NCBI GenBank assembly: GCA_012270795.1
Contig: JAAXHO010000029.1
Coordinates: 1 to 43,026 of the forward strand
Reading direction: 5' to 3'
Source: Candidatus Poribacteria bacterium
GTDB lineage: Bacteria; Poribacteria; WGA-4E; WGA-3G
Length of the DNA: 43,026 nucleotides
The notes under the pieces were generated by a model. The model had not been told where the DNA came from. It was given only the letters and a program-made list of their open reading frames with translations, and made no database searches. Position 1 is the first letter of the stretch, and every line of letters starts with the position of its first letter. The translations under genes and the position numbers were made by a program. This document shows positions 34,576 through 43,026 of this stretch, in pieces.

Positions 34576-35613
34576 ATGGAGGAACTAAAAGAACTCCGCG
34601 TATCTAATGATGTGATGAACGATCCGAAGGAGTTGCGCGTCCGGATGTCAGAAGCGGGGTATCTTTTCTTCAAGAAGTTGCAAGACCCTGACAAACTTTT
34701 GGCATTACGACGAGAGATGCTAACGACAATGCAGGATGGCGGGTGGCTCATTGCAGGTACCGACCCGATGGATGGTATTGCCGACATCTCTACGCAGTGT
34801 ACCGAAGGTGATCCTGAATATACTGACGTATACCATGAAGTATATAAGTTGGAGTCATTTCACCGATCAGGTCACTGGGACGAAGTCGTTGATATGGTAG
34901 AGAAAATCATCGGGAGAGAAGTGCTGCCGCATCCACAGAAGATCGCACGTCTCTGGTATCCGAAGTATACTGAACATACGACACCGATACATCAAGACTT
35001 CGTTCACTTCCAAGGTAATTTCCAGACCTATACCTGTTGGGCACCGGTTGGTGATTGTCCAATTGAGTTAGGCGGCTTAGCTGTGCTATTCGGTTCACAT
35101 AAAGTTGACAGGGTCATGGAACACCATTTTTCACTCGGTGCAGGCGGTCTGTGTGTCAATATTGATGAGCTATCAGGTGAATGGCATACAACAGACTATG
35201 AAATAGGTGACACTTTGATCTTCCCTGCGCTAACTATCCATAAGGCACTGCCAAATTTGACTGAGGATAGACTTCGCGTGTCGCTTGACAATCGGTATCA
35301 AGCAGTTGACGATCCGATAGCAGAGCACATGCTTGAACCACACTTGAACATCTTCAACTCGTTGCAATGGGACGATGTTTATCGCAACTGGGAATCTGAT
35401 GATCTCAAGTATTACTGGAAAAACTTTGATCTCACTGTCCTGCCAAGAGACTTCAGTTATTCACTCAAAGGGTTTGAAGAAGCATTAGCGTTGGCAAAAG
35501 ATGGCGATGATCGCGCAGTAATACAATTGAACCGCATCATCAAACGCGATCCGACAACTGATTTGGCGAAGAGAGCATCCGTTGTTTTACAAGAAGTGAA
35601 CTCCGAACATTAA
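34576..35613 (+). CDS. PhyH-family Fe(II)/2-oxoglutarate dioxygenase
   Basis: 345 residues. The facial-triad H-x-D appears in IHQDF (about residue 140) and the distal His in TIHKALPN, followed by the 2-oxoglutarate-binding Arg in RLRVSLDNRYQ. The fold is that of phytanoyl-CoA dioxygenase relatives, a family often expanded in Poribacteria-type genomes. Substrate unknown; no acyl-CoA genes are adjacent. It starts 18 bases after the methyltransferase stop and is convergent with the GNAT gene (20-base gap). Confidence 0.88.
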   Translation: MEELKELRVSNDVMNDPKELRVRMSEAGYLFFKKLQDPDKLLALRREMLTTMQDGGWLIAGTDPMDGIADISTQCTEGDPEYTDVYHEVYKLESFHRSGHWDEVVDMVEKIIGREVLPHPQKIARLWYPKYTEHTTPIHQDFVHFQGNFQTYTCWAPVGDCPIELGGLAVLFGSHKVDRVMEHHFSLGAGGLCVNIDELSGEWHTTDYEIGDTLIFPALTIHKALPNLTEDRLRVSLDNRYQAVDDPIAEHMLEPHLNIFNSLQWDDVYRNWESDDLKYYWKNFDLTVLPRDFSYSLKGFEEALALAKDGDDRAVIQLNRIIKRDPTTDLAKRASVVLQEVNSEH

Positions 35614-35633
35614 GTCGTGTAATAGATTTTCCT

Positions 35634-36554
35634 TCACTTTGTTCCTTCAGAAAGTTTTTTTTGAAAACTGTAAGTCCAATCGACGACTTTGTAACCGAAG
35701 TTGCTGTAAAAGAGGAGGGCAAGTTGATTATCAGAATGCGTGCTAAGTGCGGCATGTCGGTATCCGACCTTGTGCATTTCTTGTAGTGAGTATTGCAGTA
35801 GATATTTCCCTAAACCTTGTCCTTGGAAATCATCTTCCACACCAAGCCAATCGGTATAGACCCAATCTTGCACGTCAGGGTAGCTTGAAAACTCACCACA
35901 AGAAACAGACCAGCAGACACCTACTTCTTCACCATCCTTGTGGGCAGTGATGTTACAGTTCGGTAGTTTTCCACGTCCTTCTCTCCATTCTACAGCAACT
36001 GTAACAGGTAGACTTGTGGGTGTAGGGGTAACAGAAAAGTTCTCCCAATCTAAAAAGATTTGTCCATTGCCGCGTTCGTATCCGTTTAATCCAAGCAGGG
36101 CTTGAACATGATCAAGTGCATTCGATAGATGCGCGTATTCAAAATGATAGAAACGATATTTATAGATTTTGGAAAAAGCGAGGATATCAGAAACGTTATA
36201 TGCTTTTAGGTATGATTCAGCTTTTTCAAGCACGGTTTGTCCTGCTAACCGCTCACCACGTTTGTAACCAAAAAACCTGATAATACCTACGTTCTCTTTC
36301 TCATTGTTTTCATTTTCATCTTCATACATAGCTGCGTGAATAAATGCCTGAATGGTCCCATTTTTCTTAGCAACAAACGCCATCTGTGAATGAAGTTCTT
36401 CATGAACATTGTCGGTTTGGCCAGTCACACCGCTCAAGACACCAGCAAGTTCTTCCTCCTTTACGGGATAGCAATGTGGGACATCTGCGGTAAGGTGGTT
36501 GTAAAATTGGGTTACGGATGTAAGGTCGTCAAATGTATATTGTAAAATTTCCAT
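35634..36554 (-). CDS. GNAT-family acetyltransferase
   Basis: 306 residues. The C-terminal third holds the acetyl-CoA-binding motif A (VEDDFQGQGLGKYLLQYSL) and motif B (LFYSNFGYKVV). The N-terminal half (residues 1-180) is not clearly assigned and may be a second, degenerate GNAT-like module. Substrate unknown. Its ATG lies 16 bases after the stop of a WD40 gene, and its first codons (ATGGAAATTTTACAATA) recur as fragments upstream of two WD40 genes. Confidence 0.82.
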   Translation of the reverse strand: MEILQYTFDDLTSVTQFYNHLTADVPHCYPVKEEELAGVLSGVTGQTDNVHEELHSQMAFVAKKNGTIQAFIHAAMYEDENENNEKENVGIIRFFGYKRGERLAGQTVLEKAESYLKAYNVSDILAFSKIYKYRFYHFEYAHLSNALDHVQALLGLNGYERGNGQIFLDWENFSVTPTPTSLPVTVAVEWREGRGKLPNCNITAHKDGEEVGVCWSVSCGEFSSYPDVQDWVYTDWLGVEDDFQGQGLGKYLLQYSLQEMHKVGYRHAALSTHSDNQLALLFYSNFGYKVVDWTYSFQKKLSEGTK

Positions 36555-36570
36555 GTGTTTTTTCTATTTT

Positions 36571-38796
36571 TTATTGTGGAACCTTCCATAGTAGAATTGT
36601 ACCGTCATAACTACCACTGGCAAGTGTTTTTCCGTCTGGACTGAATGCAATTGAACTAATCCCACCTGTATGTCCGGAGAGTGTTTTGAGACGTTCTCCA
36701 GAGTTGGGATTCCATATTATTGCAGTTACATCCACACTACTTGCTGTAGCAATAGTCTGTCCATTATGGGAAAAACGCATATCACTGATAGTCCCGCCAC
36801 CACAATAAGGATGGCTCTCATGCCCAGCTAAACTTCTTATATGTTGTCTTTTACTGATGTCAAATAAATCCACTACACTTCCGTGTCCATCTACAATTGC
36901 CATGATCTTTCCATCTGGTGAAGAACTCACAAAACTTGTAGCCCCTGAGTAGTTTAGATCTCTGATGTGCTGTCCAGTCATCCCATCCCATAAAAATGTT
37001 CCATCTTCATCACTTTCTTCATAAATACTTGTGACAATTGTATTTGAATTCTTTGAAAAGTAAGCTCCATCAATACTACCATAAATTCCAGTGATGGTTC
37101 TGATAAGTTGACCGGTGTTGGGATCCCAAAGTTGTGTACTTTCCGAACTTCTACTTACGATGATTGAACCATCAGCGGAATACTTAATTTGATAGAGTTT
37201 ACCTTTTATATCAGAAATAGTATTGAGGAGTTTTCCTGTGTTAGCATCCCATATCAAAATTGTATCATCATCACCTCTACAAGCAATTGTTTTTCCATTA
37301 GGCGAAATGTGCACTTGCTCAATGTAATTATCACGTTCTGACATTCTACTGATGAGTTCGCCAGTGTTCACATGCCACAAACACAGATGACTCCTAATGC
37401 TCCGGGTTATGAAAGTGTTCCCATTTGGAGAAAAGTAAATGGTGCTAACGTCGCCTTTTATTCCATTGAGTTTATGTTGTTCATTGAGATTATATTGTTC
37501 ATGCAACTTTCCAGTACTGATATCGTACAAACGTAATGTTTTGTCTGAACTCCAACTTGCTACTGTATTTCCGGCTGGTGTAATAATTATATCGTATATG
37601 CTTTCGGTATATCCATCAAGTGTTGTGAGGAGTTTGCCTGAAATAGCATTCCATAGATAGACTGTGTTATCCCTGCCTTTACTGAGTAAAGTCATTCCAT
37701 CTGGAGAAAAAACCATACTGTTAATTGCATCTTTATTCCCAGAAAAGGGTATCAGATGCATCCCCTGTTTCGCTGCCCATAGATGTATCGTTCCATCGTA
37801 TCCACTTGTAGCGATAAGCCTGCTATTTGATGAAAAACTTAAGGTGCTTATCTTACTCCCGTCAATTCCGATAAGACCCCTGATATATTCTCCCGTGTTA
37901 ACATCCCATAGGTCAACCTTACCATCAGATTTATGTATGGTCGCAAGGGTATTCCCGTCGGGAGAAAAGAACATACTGGCATAACCCTTATCATCTGATT
38001 TTTGTGTAGACCTTTTTAGTTGATTCCACCCCTCTGAGTTGATATTTCTATAGAACACACCTCCAATGCCTGGATACCAACTACTCAAGACTGAAAGGGT
38101 CCTTCCGTTGGCAGATAATTGGACATCTTCTATTTTGCTATCATGTAGAGATTCAGCTGGGTTGTTAATGGTTTTAAGTTGCTGTCCTGTTGCAACATCC
38201 CACAACTTTATTTTCCCATACTGCCAAGTTAAAAGTGTCTTGTTATCTGGCGAAAAACGGACGTTATAGAAACGGTTGGTAGGTTCGGATATTGTGTTTA
38301 TGTGTTTTCCTGTTTTGACATCATACAATCGAAGCGTTTTACGAAAATATGTGAATTTTTCTGCACATTGTACCGTAACCATCTTTCCATTTGGTGAAAA
38401 GAGAGGATCATAAAGACCAAATTCACTATCACTGAGTGTATGAATATGATTACCTGTATTCGTATTCCACAATAGAACGCTGCCCTCTGGACTTTCTGTG
38501 GCGAAAGTTTTTTCATCAGGTGAGAATCGGATCCTGTAAACACCTTTGGTGTGGTCGGTAAGTTGGTATAGTTCTTTGCCAGTGATTGAATCGTAGATCC
38601 AAACCCCAACTGAAGTTGCGACTGCAAACCGCGTGCCATCCGGAAAATAAGCGATTTCTCCCAACGTGCCTTTCCCAATGCGGAGTTTTGCACCTTCTGG
38701 CAAATTTGATTTTGCGGTACCTTGAGCCGAGGTCATTTGCAGAGAAAACAAAAGTAGTAAGGTTATGGTGATGATGAGTTGATGCAATTTTTTCAT
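36571..38796 (-). CDS. Exported WD40 repeat protein, copy 1
   Basis: 741 residues. A signal peptide (LIITITLLLLFSLQMTSAQ) is followed by about 16 WD40 blades, each ending in variants of LWD..TG.., enough for two seven- or eight-bladed propellers. Blades carry SPDGKT-type turns. WD40 propellers bind proteins, so an extracytoplasmic interaction role is inferred. The N-terminal 70 residues (LPEGAKLRIGKG...GVWIYDS) and the last blade are almost identical to copy 2. AAGGAG precedes the ATG. It is followed by the GNAT gene after 16 bases. Confidence 0.9.
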   Translation of the reverse strand: MKKLHQLIITITLLLLFSLQMTSAQGTAKSNLPEGAKLRIGKGTLGEIAYFPDGTRFAVATSVGVWIYDSITGKELYQLTDHTKGVYRIRFSPDEKTFATESPEGSVLLWNTNTGNHIHTLSDSEFGLYDPLFSPNGKMVTVQCAEKFTYFRKTLRLYDVKTGKHINTISEPTNRFYNVRFSPDNKTLLTWQYGKIKLWDVATGQQLKTINNPAESLHDSKIEDVQLSANGRTLSVLSSWYPGIGGVFYRNINSEGWNQLKRSTQKSDDKGYASMFFSPDGNTLATIHKSDGKVDLWDVNTGEYIRGLIGIDGSKISTLSFSSNSRLIATSGYDGTIHLWAAKQGMHLIPFSGNKDAINSMVFSPDGMTLLSKGRDNTVYLWNAISGKLLTTLDGYTESIYDIIITPAGNTVASWSSDKTLRLYDISTGKLHEQYNLNEQHKLNGIKGDVSTIYFSPNGNTFITRSIRSHLCLWHVNTGELISRMSERDNYIEQVHISPNGKTIACRGDDDTILIWDANTGKLLNTISDIKGKLYQIKYSADGSIIVSRSSESTQLWDPNTGQLIRTITGIYGSIDGAYFSKNSNTIVTSIYEESDEDGTFLWDGMTGQHIRDLNYSGATSFVSSSPDGKIMAIVDGHGSVVDLFDISKRQHIRSLAGHESHPYCGGGTISDMRFSHNGQTIATASSVDVTAIIWNPNSGERLKTLSGHTGGISSIAFSPDGKTLASGSYDGTILLWKVPQ

Positions 38797-38822
38797 TATA
38801 CCTCATCTCCTTTTAACTAAGG

Positions 38823-38843
38823 TATGTATTGTAAAATCTCCAT
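38823..38843 (-). other. Fossil of the GNAT gene start
   Basis: On the minus strand ATGGAGATTTTACAATACATA (from 38843) nearly equals the first seven codons of the GNAT gene (ATGGAAATTTTACAATATACA) and sits at a matching distance, about 27 bases, after a WD40 stop. It runs into WD40 copy 1 within a few codons. It marks a tandem-duplication boundary. Confidence 0.6.
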
Positions 38844-38859
38844 CTGTCTTTAATCTGTT

Positions 38860-40896
38860 TTACGGAACGTCCCATAGTAAAATTGTACCGTCGCCACTAC
38901 CACTGGCGAGTGTTTTTCCGTCTGGACTGAATGCAATTGAACTAATCCCACCTGTATGTCCGGCGAGTGTTTTGAGATTCTGACCAGATGTTGTAGACCA
39001 TAACCTAACGGTTTTGTCTAAACTTCCGGTAGCAATAGTATTTCCATCTGGAGAATAACTTGCGTGGCTTTCAGCCCCCGAATATCCAGAGAGTTTTTTG
39101 ATATGTTGACCTGTTTTTCCATCCCACAGATACACGCCATCGTCCTTATATTCGTCATATATACTGGTAATAATAGTATTTATTTTAGGGGAAAAGTATG
39201 CTCCATCAATAGACCCCGTAGTTCCAGTAAGTGTATTTAGGCGTTGTCCTGTGTTGGCATCCCATATCTGTACTGTATTGCCTGAACTCTGGACAACGAG
39301 TTTAGTGCCATCGCTTGAATAATCTACTCCGAAGAGTTTCCCCTTAATCCCAGTCAGTGTACTTAGCAGTTTTCCTGTGTTTCCATTCCATAATCGAGCA
39401 CTATTATCCGAACTTCTACTTACAATCGTGTTACCATCAGGTGAATAGTTTAACTGGGCAATATCGTGTCTTTGCTTTGAAAACGTGTTGAGGAGTTCTC
39501 CTGACTTTACATCCCACAAAAATGCCATACCCCGTGTACATATTACAGCGAAAGTATTTCCGTTAGGTGAAAAATGAAATGAGTTAACCTCCCCTTTTAA
39601 ACCATTGAGTTTATAATGTTTCAGTAACTTTCCTGTATTTGCATCCCACAACCGAATAGTTTTGTCATTATCCCAGATTGCAAGAGTTTTTCCGTCTAGT
39701 AAATAGGTAACTTTGTTCACGCTCTCCGTGTATCCAGACAGTGTTTTCAGTAACTGTCCTGTGAACGTATCCCATAGACGCACAGTCTTGTCAGAACCCG
39801 TACTAAGTAGGTTTGTTCCATCTGGCGAAAAGGAAACGGTATCAACATTTCCCACATGTCCAGAAAGACTTATCAGCTCTTGTCCCGTGGTAGTAGACCA
39901 GAGAAGTATCGTGCCATCACTCCCAGCCGCAGCGATAATTTTTCCGTTTGGTGAAAAGCGGACACAAGACGCTTCACCTGCCGTATGCCCAATAAAACTT
40001 TTCAGGTATTGTGTTGTGTTTACATCCCATAGATGCACCGAACCGTCAGATGAACCTGTGGTAGCAATAGTCTTTCCATCAGGTGAAAAACATACACTGG
40101 AAAAATCATTGGTATCTTCTTGAGTGATTGAATTTAGATGTTCTCCCGTGTCAACCTCCCATAAACGCACTGTCTGATCTAACCCACTCGTTATGATAAT
40201 TTTCCCATCAGGAGAAAAATTGACACTGGTAATACTACCCTCATGAGCCATGAAGGTGTTTAGGTGTTTTCCCGTACTCACATCCCATAGCTCCAAGTTT
40301 CTGCTATTATATTCCCAAATTGTAAGTGTCTTGCCATCAGGTGAAAAGCGTCTGTTATAGAAACCAGCGTTAGGTTTGGCGAGTGTTTTTATGTGTTGAC
40401 CTGTTCTGACATCCCACAAATTTATTGTCTTGTTGGATATTTCAGATAGGGTTCCACTTGATGTAGCAATAGTATTACCATCGGGAGAAAAGATCGGATT
40501 GTAATGCTCCTTCTCCTCATCTGCAATAGACCTCAAAAGCTGACCTGTGGAAGTTTTCCAAATTAGTACAGTTCCATCCGGACCTTCTGTCACGGTTAAA
40601 TTCCCATCGGATGAAATGGATACGTTTTCTATACCATTTACACGGTTAGCAAGATCAGTGAGTTGGTATAATTCATTTCCAGAGATCGAGTCGTATATCC
40701 AAACCCCAACTGAAGTTGCGACTGCAAACCGCGTGCCATCAGGAAAATAAGCGATTTCTCCCAATATCCCTTTACCAATGCGGAGTTTGGCACCTTCTGG
40801 CAAATTCGTATTTGTGCTTTCTTGTGCGAAGACATTCGCCAAGAATATCGTTAACAGTAGGCAAAGGTATAAGATATGTCGTTGTCTTATTTGCAT
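38860..40896 (-). CDS. Exported WD40 repeat protein, copy 2
   Basis: 678 residues with a signal peptide (ILYLCLLLTIFLANVFAQ) and about 15 WD40 blades. The region after the signal peptide (NLPEGAKLRIGKGILGEIAYF) and the final blade (HTGGISSIAFSPDGKTLASG) are nearly the same as copy 1 at DNA level, while the middle is diverged. This suggests duplication with later exchange at the ends. It lies 12 bases after the third WD40 gene and is probably co-transcribed. The signal peptide differs from copies 1 and 3. Confidence 0.9.
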   Translation of the reverse strand: MQIRQRHILYLCLLLTIFLANVFAQESTNTNLPEGAKLRIGKGILGEIAYFPDGTRFAVATSVGVWIYDSISGNELYQLTDLANRVNGIENVSISSDGNLTVTEGPDGTVLIWKTSTGQLLRSIADEEKEHYNPIFSPDGNTIATSSGTLSEISNKTINLWDVRTGQHIKTLAKPNAGFYNRRFSPDGKTLTIWEYNSRNLELWDVSTGKHLNTFMAHEGSITSVNFSPDGKIIITSGLDQTVRLWEVDTGEHLNSITQEDTNDFSSVCFSPDGKTIATTGSSDGSVHLWDVNTTQYLKSFIGHTAGEASCVRFSPNGKIIAAAGSDGTILLWSTTTGQELISLSGHVGNVDTVSFSPDGTNLLSTGSDKTVRLWDTFTGQLLKTLSGYTESVNKVTYLLDGKTLAIWDNDKTIRLWDANTGKLLKHYKLNGLKGEVNSFHFSPNGNTFAVICTRGMAFLWDVKSGELLNTFSKQRHDIAQLNYSPDGNTIVSRSSDNSARLWNGNTGKLLSTLTGIKGKLFGVDYSSDGTKLVVQSSGNTVQIWDANTGQRLNTLTGTTGSIDGAYFSPKINTIITSIYDEYKDDGVYLWDGKTGQHIKKLSGYSGAESHASYSPDGNTIATGSLDKTVRLWSTTSGQNLKTLAGHTGGISSIAFSPDGKTLASGSGDGTILLWDVP

Positions 40897-40908
40897 AGTC
40901 GCTTTCTT

Positions 40909-42841
40909 CTATTTTCTTATTGGTACACCCCACAGCAGAATAGTTCCGTCATCACTTCCACTGGCGAGTGTTTTACCATCAGGACTGAACGCTAATGTAT
41001 TCACAGTCCACTTATGGCCTGAAAAGGTATGCTGTTTCTTACCTGTTTCTAAATTCCATAAATGGATCATACCGTTTCTCCCTACGCCAGCGATTGTCTT
41101 CCATCTGATGAATACGCAAGGTCCTCAACCATACTACCCATCATTATATCAAGAAGAAATCCCTTGTGTTCATCAATATCATCCATATTAAATGGTAGTT
41201 CAAGTGTCTGAATACATTCTCCGCTGATTGTATGCCACAACTTTATTTGTGGACCTGATGTAGCAAGCAATACACCATTTGGTGAATAGGCAATAGAAAA
41301 CCCATTTCCAGTTTTTGGAAGTGTGAGTTTCTGATCACCTGTTTCAACATCCCACAAAAGCACCATTCCATTAAATCCACCACTTGCTAACGTCAGATTA
41401 TCAGGGGAAATGCTACCGAAAAAACCTGTCCCTTTTCTTCAGTCAATGTCTGTATCTCTTCACCGTTTTCAGCATTCCATATACGAATTGTCCGGTCATT
41501 TCCCGCACTTGCTAACCTACTACCGTCTGAGGAGAACGTTATTGAAGAGATTCCATCTGTATGCCCCTTGAGAGTTATTACATGTATAGGTGTAGTATAA
41601 TCCCATAAATAGATGTTACCATTCCCATCAGCACTGGCGACTGTGCGATTATCAGGTGAAAATGCTAAAGATGCTATAGATGATTTCACACTTTGTTGAT
41701 TTCCTTGAAGTGTCTGTAAATGTTGTCTCGATTTCACATCCCACAATGCAATCCCTGATCCAGATGTGCTTGCTATAGTCGTTCCATCTGCAGAAAACGC
41801 GAGTGCACGAACATTGCGTGTATGACCATTTATGGTCAAAATGTTTTCACCGTTTTCAAGGTTCCAAAAAAATATTTTTCCACCCCGGTCCATACCAACA
41901 AGAGTTTTCTTATCTGGAGAATAAAGGATTTCAGAAACTTTACCTTCTGGAATGTGAATTGTTTGTTCAACTATTCCAGTAGAAACATTTAAGAACTCAA
42001 TCTTGCTTTTATAGTAGATACTAAACGCGACTGTGTTACCGTCTGGACTATACGCGATAGTTCCATAATTTTCTTCACGTTCAGTACGTTCAGTAAGAAT
42101 CTTTTTCTGTTGTCCAGTGGCAGTATCCCACAAGCGAATTGTGCCGTCATTACTTCCACTGGCAAGGATAGTTCCATCTGGCGAAAACGCAAGAATACGT
42201 ACCCAATCAGTATGTCCAAAATAATTATGTTTAATTTGTCCATCGTCAACATTCCATGAAAAAATTGTGTTGTTTAACGCAGAACCCGCCACAGTTTTTC
42301 CATCAGGTGAAAACACTACTGATAGAATTTGTTGTTTCAAACCTGAAAGCATATGTATGGATTCACCTGTGCTTACATCCCACAGTTTAACATTACCACC
42401 TTGATCTCCACTGACGAGTGTAAGACCGTCTGGAGAAAACGCTAAGGCACGAACATCTTCACTATTTCTTGAAAGAACTACGTGCTCACCTGTCAGTGTA
42501 TCCCATAGTCGAATTGACTTGTCATTTCCTAATCCTCCACCACTTGCAATTGTTATCCCATCTGGTGAGTATGCAACAGAACGTACTGCAGTTTTATGTC
42601 CGGTAAAAAGCATAATGACATCACCAGTTTGTGTATCATATAACCAAACCCCAATTTTACTTGCGACCGCTAACTGTTTTCCAGTTGGAGAAATTGCAAT
42701 ATCCTCAATAGTTCCTTTTCCAAGTCGTGCTTTTGCCCCCTCTGGTAAACCCAACAGCGTAATATCTTGTGCAGAGGTTATTTGCAGAGAAAACAAAAGT
42801 AGCAAGGCTATGGCAATGATGAGTTGGTGTAATGTTTTCAT
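40909..42841 (-). pseudogene. Exported WD40 repeat protein, copy 3, with two frameshifts
   Basis: The N-terminus is intact: signal peptide LIIAIALLLLFSLQITSAQ, then LPEGAKARLGKGTIEDIAISP. About ten blades are continuous to near 41405, where one base is missing in a T-run (GCATTTCCCCTGAT for GCATTTTCCCCTGAT) and the frame ends at 41393. A second single-base loss at about 41100 (GATGGAAGACAATC for GATGGAAAGACAATC) ends the next segment. Restoring both gives 644 residues and about 14 blades ending ILLWGVPIRK at 40909. Both changes are in homopolymers, so sequencing error is as likely as decay. The ATG at 42841 matches copy 1; 42850 is the alternative. Confidence 0.8.
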
Positions 42842-42851
42842 TTTCTCCATC

Positions 42852-42884
42852 TTCTTTTAACGAAGTTATGTATTGTAAAATCTC
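42852..42884 (-). repeat. Upstream element shared with WD40 copy 1
   Basis: GAGATTTTACAATACATAACTTCGTTAAAAGAAG upstream of copy 3 matches GAGATTTTACAATACATACCTTAGTTAAAAGGAG upstream of copy 1. It contains TTTTACAATA, which could serve as a -10, and is also the GNAT-start fossil. Duplicated leader or shared promoter are both possible. Confidence 0.55.
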
Positions 42885-42987
42885 GGGTGTGTAAAGTTCT
42901 TGTTCAATATAAAATTCTATTTTGTTTTTTTACGTAGTGTAAATATCATTTTGCATGCAATTTTTTGTTAACTCAGATTTTCCAAAA

Positions 42988-43025
42988 CATACCACGTGGT
43001 ATGAAATAACATACCGTGGTATGTT
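42988..43025. promoter_or_regulatory. Two adjacent operator-like palindromes
   Basis: CATACCACGTGGTATG (42988-43003) is a perfect 16-base palindrome. Four bases on, AACATACC-GT-GGTATGTT (43008-43025) is a perfect palindrome of the same half-site. Paired half-sites about 20 bases apart, roughly two helical turns, suggest a dimer-binding operator about 150 bases upstream of the WD40 block. A mobile-element end at the window edge is an alternative. Confidence 0.5.
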
Positions 43026-43026
43026 T

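Noticed and set aside
36571-42841. CRISPR-like periodic repeats
   Set aside because: The periodicity is about 120-130 bases and in frame, coming from WD40 blades; there are no identical repeats with unique spacers.

Overview
The window is a low-GC bacterial chromosome segment of about 43 kb. It carries about 30 protein genes, several degraded genes and many short inverted-repeat elements. No rRNA, tRNA or CRISPR array was seen. The gene content includes secreted TPR, WD40 and LRR proteins, a PhyH-family dioxygenase, a ceramidase-like hydrolase, an HpaI-type aldolase, a Gfo/Idh dehydrogenase, an EutN/CcmL shell protein, a dockerin-like tail and many REP/MITE-like palindromes. This mix resembles Candidatus Poribacteria (sponge-associated or marine) or a related PVC/FCB-border lineage. 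The assignment rests on gene content alone; no marker gene is present to prove it.

Layout. 1-882: non-coding, with an imperfect inverted repeat and a good promoter. 883-10251: one giant exported TPR/LamG protein. 10450-14256: coaE, convergent with a molybdate-uptake operon (modA-modB-small Gly/Asp-rich membrane protein-modC). 14381-14893: a transposase relic and repeat debris. 14970-17795: lipoprotein, alanine racemase and an orphan ABC ATPase, transcribed from a promoter so close to the ATG that the mRNA is probably leaderless. 17856-23280: an LRR/putative glycosidase/dockerin gene broken by one in-frame amber codon, then a ceramidase-like hydrolase, HpaI aldolase, DUF4282 protein, PduO-type cobalamin adenosyltransferase and ComEA-like protein. 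23305-27312 (minus): EutN/CcmL vertex protein, membrane histidine kinase, NtrC-like regulator with a degenerate AAA+ domain, and 5-formyl-THF cyclo-ligase, tightly packed. 27460-32227: glycine oxidase-like protein, two paralogous small membrane proteins among MITEs, a VOC protein, Gfo/Idh dehydrogenase, DUF433 protein and a multi-zinc-ribbon protein that appears to use an ATT start. 32349-35613: AAC(3)-family acetyltransferase, a second full MITE copy, an orphan SAP-DNA methyltransferase and a PhyH dioxygenase. 35634-42841 (minus): three tandem exported WD40 double-propeller genes followed by a GNAT acetyltransferase. The most upstream WD40 gene has two single-base frameshifts.

How the genes may work together. 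The mod operon supplies molybdate for molybdoenzymes not encoded here. The 17.9-23.3 kb cluster looks catabolic (hydrolases, aldolase, cobalamin activation), though the ComEA and DUF4282 genes do not fit that reading. The EutN-kinase-regulator group suggests signal-controlled expression around a microcompartment component. The WD40 block looks like a tandemly duplicating, partly homogenised family of exported binding proteins. The strongest candidates for something undescribed are the EutN/two-component operon with its non-canonical NtrC regulator, the WD40-GNAT duplication array, and the DUF433/zinc-ribbon pair.
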